DNA from: Homalodisca vitripennis
Lineage: Eukaryota > Arthropoda > Insecta > Hemiptera > Cicadellidae
DNA: 64,000 nucleotides
Assembly: GCF_021130785.1 (NCBI RefSeq)
Contig: NC_060207.1
Span: 4,663,001-4,727,000 of the forward strand
Direction: 5' to 3'
The notes under the pieces are model-generated. The model saw only the letters and a list, made by a program, of their open reading frames with translations, had not been told where the DNA came from and ran no database searches. The number at the start of each line of letters is the position of its first letter. Position 1 is the stretch's first letter. Shown here piece by piece: positions 10,701 to 17,914 of the stretch. The translations under genes were made by a program, and so were the position numbers.

Positions 10701-12149
10701 TGTCTCAATACATACAAATTAGATCCTGCATGGTATTTCACAGCACCTGGGTTGGCTTGGAACGCAATGCTAAAAATTACAAAAGTCGAACTGTCTCTAT
10801 TGACTGACATCGATATGGTACTCATGTTTGAAAAGGGTATTCGTGGTGGTATTTCACAGTGTTCTCATCGATATGCGAAGGCAAACAATCCCTACATGAA
10901 AGACTACGACAAATCGAAACCAAACAACTACCTCATGTACTTGGATGCAAACAACCTGTATGGGTGGGCAATGTCAGTAAAACTACCATATGCAAACTTT
11001 CAGTGGAGCAGTACAGACATCGATGTAATGAAAGTTAGTGACGATTCACCCACAGGCTACATATTAGAAGTTGATTTGGCATATCCTGAAGAACTACACG
11101 ACGTACACTCTGATCTACCTCTCGCTCCAGAACGTAGAGTCCCACCAGGATCGAAAATGGCAAAGCTTCTGACAACTCTCTACAGCAAAGAAAAGTATGT
11201 CGTACACTACAAAAATTTAAAGCTTTATTTGAGTCTGGGTATGAAACTAAAACATGTTCATAGAGTTCTTAGTTTCAGTCAAAGCAATTGGTTGCAGCCG
11301 TACATTAATCTGAATACTATGGAGCGTACAAAGGCGAAAAATGATTTTGAGAAAGACTTTTTCAAACTTATGAACAACTCAGTTTTTGGAAAAACTATGG
11401 AAAATATGAGAAATCGTGTGGACATTCGTTTGGGTATTAAGTCCAAATTAGTGGAAAGATGGGTTAGCAAACCGAACTTTAAGAGTCGAACCATCTTTAC
11501 AGAAAACCTAGTTGCTGTACATTTTAGTAAGAAAAAACTTTTATTAAATAAACCTATTTACGTAGGTATGAGTATTCTAGACATATCAAAGACACTGATG
11601 TATGATTTCCACTACAATGTAATGAAAGAGAAGTATGGATCTAATATAAAAATGGTGTACACCGATACCGATTCCCTGATATATGACATCAAAACTAAAA
11701 ACTTCTACGAAGACATGAAACATATAATTGGATTATTTGATACAAGTGACTACCCCAACCCCAACCAATATGGGCTTCCCCACGTAAACAAAAAAGTTCT
11801 AGGTAAAATGAAAGATGAACTTAATGGTCGAATCATGCGAGAGTTTGTAGGACTACGATCCAAGATGTATGCGAGCAATATAGAAGACAACCATTTCATA
11901 AAGAGGTCTAAGGGCGTGAAAAAAGCTGTAGTTGAAAATGAAATTACCTTTAGCAACTATAAAGACTGTTTGTTTAGTAAAATCGAGCACTACAAAACGA
12001 TGAATACAATTCGGAGTCAAGCACACAATCTCTACAGCGTAGAACACCATAAAGTGGTACTTTCATCAAAGGACGACAAGTGTTTCGTACTCGAAGACAA
12101 TATCCGAACCCTAGCATGGGGTCATTATAGAATATGCGAAAACTGTTAA
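7632..12149 (+). CDS. polB: Protein-primed family B DNA polymerase, Polinton type
   Basis: This frame of 1,505 codons replicates the element's linear genome. After the A8 break it has three DFD(M/L)SML repeats, two zinc fingers (near residues 177 and 225), and a region with Cys536 (KCFMWS) and His629 (HYCWIKD) that could be a papain-like or OTU-like peptidase fold. A Zn-like knuckle (CNRC, residue 654) follows. The exonuclease motifs are intact: ExoI ADFE near 709, ExoII NLAGYD near 863, ExoIII YNETD near 1009. A CHICG...RDHNH knuckle lies near 812. Polymerase motifs are also intact: motif A LDANNLYG near 1105, motif B NNSVFGKT near 1249, motif C YTDTDS near 1343, then a KMY motif. It looks catalytically complete. 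The listed first codon is only the frame opening; the real N-terminus is upstream, across the frameshift. The packaging ATPase starts eight bases after its stop. Confidence 0.93.
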   Translation: MVLKSGTPPCPAIKKTKKCMSTLDRQTPDFDMSMLENYADAVSDNQFQNVIADFDMSMLPESYSNLRPEEQDAIADFDLSMLDTPDFYSKIRAIIGPSTADAPKFEPPVKRIHPDSSKIISILGPPPFEVPDKSDYSLHIPYSPVYHSPLHIPESPTYNVLSPTDVRAQIKPQKKPCPKCSKEITVSNMARHQKSQKCAKNQHGMTYNERLKKMEIKPAPKSKMCWICETPIESSNWNRHKQSKRHIRLSALHEGPRYRSEILPITRLTPRLPAPTPDINMLVKKYPKRPREVKQVPKVNTNDIALEAMIRKPTRPQKIPTGVKKIISETPTSTINSENSISPTMEERQLLSETESPSTLHLVPVRTPEESQTILDEISEVQSAFTGRLKTYVIMNKRGIKDPKMFLEICKPLVVEKLQEAVKEKNLKVNMVYHAEFKKIINDVEVTQVMNFKTKNEILYSTTSLSDYYNSAKLKMLVEMEEFEANGSQWSLKSVKDLEIRVNRYVPFHGSSYVVLPKQIQSKKAVINVKNEDQKCFMWSILAALHPVKVHPERISNYEPFKRELLHALATCECPMKLDDIAKFERRSGISVNVYAYDDKFDIFPLRITDNEMEKHVNLLFIREKTNTHYCWIKDMSRLVSSQISRNGHKMWICNRCLQHFTREDLLIKHREDCNTHDAVKLELPEPGTVIRFKDFNCSMRVPFVYYADFECCLAPISTCQPCKVDCNGNHQSFTIKYQKHNAISFCMYGVSEDGFSKPPIKYFGDDAAHVFVKSFIEESIRINELYKSEAIVPMQLMTKEQQEMFESTTTCHICGNFLGDDRVRDHNHLTGLFRGAAHNKCNINFKKPRFIPVFIHNLAGYDTHLFIKEFGKFENRISLIPNNEERYISFTVSVEGGIELRFIDSFKFMSQSLDRLAKNLTRSQFKHISTYYNGKDLNLLLRKGVYPYDYMDSIEKYSETSLPSQEEFYNRLNKQHITNEDYKHACDVWTAFNIQNMKEYTMLYNETDVLLLADVMENFRDVCLNTYKLDPAWYFTAPGLAWNAMLKITKVELSLLTDIDMVLMFEKGIRGGISQCSHRYAKANNPYMKDYDKSKPNNYLMYLDANNLYGWAMSVKLPYANFQWSSTDIDVMKVSDDSPTGYILEVDLAYPEELHDVHSDLPLAPERRVPPGSKMAKLLTTLYSKEKYVVHYKNLKLYLSLGMKLKHVHRVLSFSQSNWLQPYINLNTMERTKAKNDFEKDFFKLMNNSVFGKTMENMRNRVDIRLGIKSKLVERWVSKPNFKSRTIFTENLVAVHFSKKKLLLNKPIYVGMSILDISKTLMYDFHYNVMKEKYGSNIKMVYTDTDSLIYDIKTKNFYEDMKHIIGLFDTSDYPNPNQYGLPHVNKKVLGKMKDELNGRIMREFVGLRSKMYASNIEDNHFIKRSKGVKKAVVENEITFSNYKDCLFSKIEHYKTMNTIRSQAHNLYSVEHHKVVLSSKDDKCFVLEDNIRTLAWGHYRICENC

Positions 12150-12156
12150 ATTGTAA

Positions 12157-12835
12157 ATGTATGTAAGAGAACATACTATGGAAATTCAAGTGTATTGCAA
12201 AGATAAATTCGAAGACCGATTTTTACCTAGACCGTTACGGTGTCTTATTGTAGGACCGTCTGGGAGTGGTAAAACGAACTTGTTATTGAATTTCATTTAC
12301 AACAAAGATGGAGTTCCGTTCAAGAATCTATACGTGTTCAGTCGTTCAATAGAACAACCTGCATATGTAGATCTGCGTGAACAATACAGTAGATTAGAAA
12401 AAAAACCTTAGAAGACAAATAGCGTTTTTCTATTCGTCCTGTCAAGATCTCATTTCTATCGATGACTGCAAACCAAACTCACTTGTGGTATTTGATGACT
12501 GCCTCCTAGAAGAGCAAACTAAAATCAAAGACTATTTCATTAGAGGACGTCATAAAGGGATTTCTTGTGTCTACCTGAGTCAGAGCTATGGTCGAGTTGA
12601 TATGCAGGTCATACGAAACAATGTTAATCTGTTGTGTCTGTTTACAATGAACAAGTACTATACAAAGAGAGTGTTCCAGGACTTTGTAGGTTCTGACATG
12701 ACTTTCAACCAATTTGAGGCTCTCTGTTTTGAGTGCTGGAAAACACCTCATGGGTTCATATCTATTAATACAACAGCTAAACCACAAAAAAGGAAATACA
12801 TGTGCAATTTAAAAAGGAAACTAAGTGTTGAATAA
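12157..12835 (+). CDS. Genome-packaging ATPase (FtsK/HerA-like, A32 type), split by a frameshift
   Basis: A P-loop ATPase that would pump DNA into the capsid. The first frame (12157-12411) has Walker A GPSGSGKT at residues 33-40 and then stops right after an A8 run (12398-12405). The next frame is open from 12401 and carries Walker B, LVVFDD (12482-12499), and a KGISCVYLSQS motif typical of viral packaging ATPases, ending at 12835. The total of about 226 codons suits a Polinton ATPase. A shift of one base at the A8 run separates the halves, so the gene is broken here, or rescued by slippage, or the run is miscounted. ATG at 12178 is an alternative start. Confidence 0.85.
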
Positions 12836-12855
12836 TACTTCGTTGTAAAACGTAC

Positions 12856-13537
12856 CAGTATAAACGTAATTTGACGTTCATAAACGTAATTTAACGTTCA
12901 TAAACGTAATTTGACGTTTAAGTATAAACGTTATTTAACGTTCATAAACGTAATTTGACGTTTAAGTATAAACGTTATTTAACGTTCATAAACGTAATTT
13001 GACGTTTAAGTATAAACGTAATTTAACGTTCATAAACGTAATTTAACGTTCAAGTATAAACGTAATTTAACGTTCATAAACGTAATTTAACGTTCATAAA
13101 CGTAATTTGACGATTAAGTATAAACGTAATTTAACGTTCATAAACGTAATTTGACGTTTAAGTATAAACGTAATTTAACGTTCATAAACGTAATTTAACG
13201 TTCATAAACGTAATTTGACGTTTAAGTATAAACGTAATTTAACGTTCATAAACGTAATTTAACGTTCATAAACGTAATTTAACGTTCATAAACGTAATTT
13301 GACGTTTAAGTATAAACGTTATTTAACGTTCATAAACGTAATTTGACGTTTAAGTATAAACGTTATTTAACGTTCATAAACGTAATTTGACGTTTAAGTA
13401 TAAACGTAATTTAACGTTCATAAACGTAATTTGACGTTTAAGTATAAACGTAATTTAACGTTCATAAACGTAATTTGACGTTTAAGTATAAACGTAATTT
13501 GACGTTCATAAACGTAATTTGACGTTCTAGTGTAAAC
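12856..13537 (+). repeat. Palindromic minisatellite between early and late genes (about 31 modules)
   Basis: An array of imperfect palindromes with core AACGTNATTTNACGTT. A 20-bp spacing (CATAAACGTAATTTAACGTT) alternates irregularly with a longer form containing TTTAAGTATAAACG. Each core has inverted arms AACGT/ACGTT around a six-base AT-rich loop. It lies between the ATPase and the first structural gene, with no open frame through it. By analogy with baculovirus hr elements it could act as origin or enhancer; that is inference. Confidence 0.9.
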
Positions 13538-13577
13538 GTGACTTGAAAGATTTGAAGAATAACGCTGTATCTATTAC

Positions 13578-13583
13578 TATAAG
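13578..13583 (+). promoter_or_regulatory. TATAAG late-promoter-like motif before the PLA2 protein
   Basis: TATAAG begins 14 bases before the ATG at 13592, in the context TATAAGTATAC. The same hexamer precedes four other late ORFs. Confidence 0.5.
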
Positions 13584-13591
13584 TATACAAC

Positions 13592-15109
13592 ATGGCGAAT
13601 AAACTAGATGCAAAAGAAGCAAGGCGACTTGAAAAAATTCAGACTGTCTTGGCTGCAAAGTTCAAACGTGCTGAACAGGATGAATTAAAAAACTTCTCAA
13701 ACAAAAATACTATATCATCAAATGCTAATGAGACGTCTACCAATCGTAACATATCAATAACACATGATCGACCGCTCACTGTTTCTAAAGCTAGAAAGTT
13801 GGATGAGTTAAACCGGAAATTACAAAGTGAGTTTGCTCAGACCCATTTTAAAGAGTTAGAAGATGTTCGTGAAAATGAGAAAAAGTACGAACCAATCACC
13901 AGAGCCATTAGGGAACAACAACATAGAGAACTGGAAACACAAAAGATATGTAGTCAAAACCGTATGAAACAGTTGGTAAGATTTCAACCTCAAGCATCAG
14001 ATCGTCGAACGTTTGAGGATGTAGATTACGATGATGAGCCAGAAGTACAACCTCAAGAGCAATCGATGAAACAGTTGATGGATTCTAAAGTAGTAACACT
14101 TGGTTCTCTAGGAGCCCGATACCTTCCAAAATCCAACGACAAACAGTTTGGTATTTGGTACGATGAAAATCTAGAGCAGCCGATGATCGGTTCCGAACCG
14201 ATTACATTTGATTATGATGACATTATATTAGTCAGCTCTCAAAAGAAATACAAAGGGACTGAGGGTCTTTGGAGATTGTTGACGAAAAACAATATAGTAG
14301 AGAAGGATCTGTACACCGATGAAGACTGGAACTCTTACAAGGACATGTTGGTGAGGACAAACTCGCTTTTCCAAAGAAACAATCCCAAAAGTAATCGTCC
14401 CAAATCAAGTCAAGGACTAAAGTGGAAACATATGATAAAACCTATTTGGGATGAGTTGGTGAATGGAAAAGTGGCAACAATTGGTTCAGGGTTAAAGGTT
14501 TACAATGAAAGTCCGGTCGAATATAAGTACATAAAGAACTTCAAAGACCTCATTGACAGGTTACACTACATTCAAGCTCAGGAAGAAGCTGGGAACAACA
14601 ACTTTCATAATGAAAAACTGTCTGTGGTTGATTTCCTTCACGATGAAATGGAAGACCTAATTGCTACACCTAAAGGGTTGAAGTACCTAGTCAGATGTTT
14701 GTCTGTTTTGCCTGAACATGTTATAGAAGGTAAAGGGCTTTTGAACGACATCATTAACAAGTTACCATTCGAGTTACATGCGCCCAAGAACTGGAATCTT
14801 GATACGTACAACTACTGTGGGCCCGGCACCCAGCTTGACAAGAGACTTGCTAGGGGAGATAAGGGAATTAATCCCCTCGATGAAGCTTGTAAGAAGCATG
14901 ATATATGGTATAGGGATCATAAAAACACAGAAGACAGGTGGGAGGCGGACAAAATATTACAAAAGAAAGCTTGGGAGAGGGTTACCTCAGATGATGCTGA
15001 CTTGAATGAGCGTATGGTCGGCCTAGCAACAACAGGAGGAATGTGGTTGAAACGTAAACTCGGTATGGGGTTAGGAACTTCAGGATGTATCTACCCATCA
15101 GATATATAA
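13592..15109 (+). CDS. Structural protein with a C-terminal parvovirus-type phospholipase A2 domain
   Basis: A 505-aa protein. The N-terminal ~125 residues are charged and helical, with a repeated element (EARRLEKIQTVLAAKF, then KARKLDELNRKLQSEF) suggesting coiled coil. Residues ~190-290 contain YKGTEGLW (220) and KSSQGLKWKHMIKPIW, a pattern I associate with insect Polinton proteins of unknown function (DUF8207-like, from memory). The C-terminus has the PLA2 calcium loop YCGPGT (408-413), the catalytic dyad His436-Asp437 (KHDIWY) and a later Asp453. In parvovirus VP1 this domain breaches the endosomal membrane during entry, and a similar role is inferred here. The start ATG at 13592 follows the palindromic array and a TATAAG motif. 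Confidence 0.85.
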   Translation: MANKLDAKEARRLEKIQTVLAAKFKRAEQDELKNFSNKNTISSNANETSTNRNISITHDRPLTVSKARKLDELNRKLQSEFAQTHFKELEDVRENEKKYEPITRAIREQQHRELETQKICSQNRMKQLVRFQPQASDRRTFEDVDYDDEPEVQPQEQSMKQLMDSKVVTLGSLGARYLPKSNDKQFGIWYDENLEQPMIGSEPITFDYDDIILVSSQKKYKGTEGLWRLLTKNNIVEKDLYTDEDWNSYKDMLVRTNSLFQRNNPKSNRPKSSQGLKWKHMIKPIWDELVNGKVATIGSGLKVYNESPVEYKYIKNFKDLIDRLHYIQAQEEAGNNNFHNEKLSVVDFLHDEMEDLIATPKGLKYLVRCLSVLPEHVIEGKGLLNDIINKLPFELHAPKNWNLDTYNYCGPGTQLDKRLARGDKGINPLDEACKKHDIWYRDHKNTEDRWEADKILQKKAWERVTSDDADLNERMVGLATTGGMWLKRKLGMGLGTSGCIYPSDI

Positions 15110-15140
15110 AGCAATGAAAGCAAATATTTTTTACCCTATA

Positions 15141-15146
15141 TATAAG
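15141..15146 (+). promoter_or_regulatory. TATAAG late-promoter-like motif before the capsid gene
   Basis: CTATATATAAG at 15136-15146, ending in TATAAG, 46 bases before the ATG at 15187. Confidence 0.5.
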
Positions 15147-15186
15147 AGAGGATATAATAGAACAGTGATCAGTGGTAAAACCAGTG

Positions 15187-16422
15187 ATGGAGAAACTGTA
15201 TATTGAATTTTCGAGCGGTATAGCAAGAAGTGAGTATAGAACTGCAATGCCAGTTTCAGAGCTCAACTTCAATGCACCCAACAACAATACAACATTCAAA
15301 CTGGATCATGGAGACGCATTTTATGATTCACGCATAATGTACCACATTCAAGGAAAGTATGTGCAAAAATTTGATGGATCTGATTATCAAACTAACTCTA
15401 CTGTCAAACTGGTAGACAACTTCGCGGCCTTCTTGTTTTCAAGAATAGAGCTGAGGAAACACAATACATTGATCGACACAGTAGAACTCCCCGGCATCAC
15501 CAGCACTATAAAGGGGGTTGTTAGTTACAGTAACACTGAAAAACAAACACTCTCAAGTAGTGGTTTCTCATCATCGTTTACAGGAGGTGGGAAGTTTGAA
15601 GCACTCGGCACACTTGGGCATTTAGGATTAGGGTTCTTTGACCACCTACGTTACCCGATGTACAAGGGAGGTTTTGAAATCACATTTACTAGGAATGAAG
15701 ATAATGATGCGTTGTTTCACTGGAAAGGGGCAGGGTCCACAGCAACGGATCCTGGTGATGGAAAAATTGTGATAGAGTCGTTTGTGTTACGAGTCCCCAT
15801 AGTCGATTATACCAGCACTTCCAAAATCCAGTTAATTGATGGTTTGAAACATCTGAGTGACAAGGATGCTTTAGTCTACAACTTCTTTCAATGGCAATGC
15901 ATCGACAAAAGAGGGGTGTTCGGTTCATCGTTCAGCTTCGATATTACAAGTGTTTACAGAAATGTGTACAATCCTAGATTTGTTATAATCGCACTTCAGA
16001 CAAACAGAACAAACACCCAGGCAAAAGATCCTAGTAGATTTGACAGCTGCAACATCAAAAATGTGTCTGTGAAAATTAATGGAGAAAGGTACCCTCAGGA
16101 ATTGCAGAATTTTGATATTACTAATGGTATATACAGGATCATGTACGATCAGTACCTAGGGTTCCGAAAAATAAACTTCGGAGACAATAACGTGTTAGTA
16201 AACCTGAAAGAATTTATTGATAACTCACCTTTGGTTGTAATTGACACACATTTACATCAACCAACAACAGACAGATCTCGAAGTGACATTCAGATTGAAT
16301 TAGATTTTGTAAAAGCTATTGCATCTCCACAGGGGAGCAGCGGCACCACAGCATATGTTGTCGTTGTATCTGAGGCACATTTCTCATATGACATTACTCG
16401 AAACATAATCAAATTCCTATAA
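15187..16422 (+). CDS. Double-jelly-roll capsid protein (hexon-like major capsid candidate)
   Basis: A 411-aa protein from ATG 15187; the open frame extends upstream to a GTG at 15172, but ATG is the natural eukaryotic start. It is rich in beta strands. It contains the sequence pattern LGFFDHLRYPMYKGGFEITF followed by TRNEDNDALFHW, which I recognise from insect proteins labelled double jelly roll-like and attributed to Polinton capsids. It would form the pseudo-hexameric capsomers of the shell. Its position between the phospholipase protein and the core/protease/penton genes fits. It is shorter than many Polinton major capsid proteins (often 500-700 aa), yet shows no obvious break. AATAAA lies six bases after the stop. 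Confidence 0.8.
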   Translation: MEKLYIEFSSGIARSEYRTAMPVSELNFNAPNNNTTFKLDHGDAFYDSRIMYHIQGKYVQKFDGSDYQTNSTVKLVDNFAAFLFSRIELRKHNTLIDTVELPGITSTIKGVVSYSNTEKQTLSSSGFSSSFTGGGKFEALGTLGHLGLGFFDHLRYPMYKGGFEITFTRNEDNDALFHWKGAGSTATDPGDGKIVIESFVLRVPIVDYTSTSKIQLIDGLKHLSDKDALVYNFFQWQCIDKRGVFGSSFSFDITSVYRNVYNPRFVIIALQTNRTNTQAKDPSRFDSCNIKNVSVKINGERYPQELQNFDITNGIYRIMYDQYLGFRKINFGDNNVLVNLKEFIDNSPLVVIDTHLHQPTTDRSRSDIQIELDFVKAIASPQGSSGTTAYVVVVSEAHFSYDITRNIIKFL

Positions 16423-16427
16423 AAACA

Positions 16428-16433
16428 AATAAA
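16428..16433 (+). terminator. Polyadenylation signal after the capsid gene
   Basis: AATAAA just after the capsid stop, followed by an A-rich stretch. It is consistent with host-type 3' processing. Confidence 0.4.
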
Positions 16434-16531
16434 AAAAACAAACAAACAAAAAACAAAAAAAAGTAAAATAAAAAATGATTTATTTTTTTCATTAGTAGGG
16501 GCAATTATTGTTTTCATGTCAGTGTTTTGTA

Positions 16532-16537
16532 TATAAG
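16532..16537 (+). promoter_or_regulatory. TATAAG late-promoter-like motif before the core protein
   Basis: TATATAAG at 16530-16537; the hexamer starts 18 bases before ATG 16550. That is too close for a usual TATA box with initiation about 30 bases downstream, so an initiator role fits better. Confidence 0.5.
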
Positions 16538-16549
16538 AAAGCGTATAGA

Positions 16550-17059
16550 ATGGAAAGTCAGTATAATTATACAGTTCGGCTATCCGAAGCCCAAAAACGT
16601 AAGCTTCGTATAGCGTACAAAAGACGGAAACCTACAGTAATCAGATTATCTAATGAACAGCTGTCTCACGGAAGTGATCGTATACTTCTTTCTGGAGAGC
16701 AACACAAAGCCGTTTCTAGAGCTGTTAAGAACAAAAAAGGTTTACAATTGCTTCTAAGTTACAACCAACTCGTATCTAATAAACAAGGAGGGTTTTTGAA
16801 GGAAATTATGGAAATGGTGGATTCGTCAGTTCCTGGAGGTAAACGCTTCATCTCTCCATTAATAAGAAGAAAGTTGGCTCCTTTACTGAGAGAAAAATTT
16901 ATACCTTGGTTAAAGAGTTTAGTCGATGAGGAGTTGGACACCATTATTGAAAAAGACCCTACGGGTAGAGGGTTGAAACGTCGTATTGGTCGGAAGCTTG
17001 ATGCACTGTTGTCTGTGAATAAAAAAAAGAGATCTTCCCGCTGTCTCTTGGTGAAATAG
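16550..17059 (+). CDS. Small basic virion core-like protein
   Basis: A 169-aa protein from ATG 16550; a TTG-opened extension to 16508 is unlikely to be used. It is strongly basic, with an N-terminal VRLSEAQKRKLRIAYKRRKP and repeated LSNEQL/LSYNQL phrases, a pattern seen in insect Polinton proteins next to the protease. It holds adenain-like cleavage contexts: VPGG-K (94-98), QGG (79-81) and TGR-G (138-141). These suggest processing by the neighbouring protease, as for adenovirus core peptides. It ends shortly after an A8 run (17021-17028). The protease frame is open from 17023, so core and protease may be one broken fusion gene. Confidence 0.65.
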   Translation: MESQYNYTVRLSEAQKRKLRIAYKRRKPTVIRLSNEQLSHGSDRILLSGEQHKAVSRAVKNKKGLQLLLSYNQLVSNKQGGFLKEIMEMVDSSVPGGKRFISPLIRRKLAPLLREKFIPWLKSLVDEELDTIIEKDPTGRGLKRRIGRKLDALLSVNKKKRSSRCLLVK

Positions 17060-17478
17060 AAAAATTAGCAGGTATATTAAACATTAATGAGTTTAGAGGT
17101 GTTTTCATGCGACAGTTACTTCCAGACAAACCTACAAATATCGAACGAGGTATTGTAAATCTTGGTGACCTTTCATCTGGTGGTACTCACTGGACGTGTT
17201 ATGTGAAACGTGGTGAAAATAAATTGTATTTTGATTCATATGGCGATGTCAATCCTCCAATAGAAGTAGTCAGGTATTTGGGGTCAAAAGGGTTGGTTTA
17301 TAACTCAGAGCGTATTCAGGGGTTTGACGATCCTCCTATCTGTGGACATTTGTGCCTGGAGGTTCTACGACGAGATTCAGCTGGTGAGGACTGGGAACAT
17401 ATTCTTCGTAGTATAAGAAACAATAAAAATGCATGGAAACCATGGTTTTATTTTCAACAGATTTGGAGAAGAAATTGA
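17023..17478 (+). CDS. Adenain-like maturation cysteine protease
   Basis: The frame opens at 17023 inside an A8 run, with its first ATG at 17107 (123 codons from there). The adenovirus-protease order is clear: His in GGTHWTCY (residue 28 from ATG 17107), Asp in YFDSYG (43), Gln of the oxyanion hole in RIQGFDD (71) and nucleophile Cys in PPICGHLCLE (79). This enzyme trims virion precursors during maturation. Upstream residues (LSLGEIEKLAGILNINEFRG) are open without an ATG and resemble the usual N-terminus. The true protein therefore probably started further upstream, in frame with the core protein before the homopolymer shift. Confidence 0.85.
   Translation, partial: KKEIFPLSLGEIEKLAGILNINEFRGVFMRQLLPDKPTNIERGIVNLGDLSSGGTHWTCYVKRGENKLYFDSYGDVNPPIEVVRYLGSKGLVYNSERIQGFDDPPICGHLCLEVLRRDSAGEDWEHILRSIRNNKNAWKPWFYFQQIWRRN
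17412..17417 (+). promoter_or_regulatory. TATAAG motif before the coiled-coil ORF
   Basis: TATAAG begins 17 bases before ATG 17429, although it lies within the protease coding sequence. This is the fifth such placement and supports 17429-17677 as a real gene. Confidence 0.45.
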
Positions 17479-17677
17479 AATTGGATCAATACCTACTCAA
17501 CCCAATTCAGACCCTTCTCCTGACGAGATAATTGAGCTTGCAAGTGATGTATCAAAAGTCTCACAAGATTTATCCGAAGTCAAGAAATTATTAGAATCAC
17601 ATTTGGTAAAATCGGAAAAAATAATAAATGCGATCGAGATTGTCCCCACTAGTACCGTAAATGGTGAAAAGATATGA
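17429..17677 (+). CDS. Short coiled-coil protein of unknown function
   Basis: An 82-codon frame overlapping the protease end by 50 bases. Residues ~35-70 (IELASDVSKVSQDLSEVKKL...) have heptad-like spacing typical of a coiled coil. I recognise no family. It stops at TGA (17675-17677), but the same frame then stays open for another 71 codons to 17892. It may be the first part of a longer protein interrupted by one stop. An oligomerising virion component is possible but unproven. Confidence 0.5.
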   Translation: MHGNHGFIFNRFGEEIEIGSIPTQPNSDPSPDEIIELASDVSKVSQDLSEVKKLLESHLVKSEKIINAIEIVPTSTVNGEKI

Positions 17678-17892
17678 GGCAGCTTCCTACTGAAAAACCA
17701 CCAGAGAATTGGTCAAGTGAGCAAAGCAGTGGAGCCATATGATGTGGTTGTCAAAGTTCAATTGAGTGAATTAGAAGGCAAGATATACATCATGCAGAAA
17801 AAATTCAACAACGAAATAAAAAATATATGGAAAGAGGTTTTGAAGACTTCCATGATGGTAGTAACTTCATCTAAAACTTGTATAGAATTATA
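17678..17892 (+). pseudogene. In-frame continuation after the TGA, possibly the lost C-terminus of the coiled-coil protein
   Basis: 71 sense codons follow the TGA in the same frame and end at TAA (17890-17892). Hydrophobic and charged residues again alternate in helical fashion (VQLSELEGKIYIMQKKFNNE). No good ATG opens it. Readthrough, a nonsense mutation or chance openness are all possible. Confidence 0.35.
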
Positions 17893-17894
17893 AG
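17889..17894 (+). promoter_or_regulatory. TATAAG late-promoter-like motif before the penton gene
   Basis: TATAAGTATATAA, with the hexamer 26 bases before ATG 17915. It shares the octamer TAAGTATA with the 13578 motif and with units of the palindromic array (TTTAAGTATAAACG). Confidence 0.5.
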
Positions 17895-17914
17895 TATATA
17901 AAAAAACTGCAACC

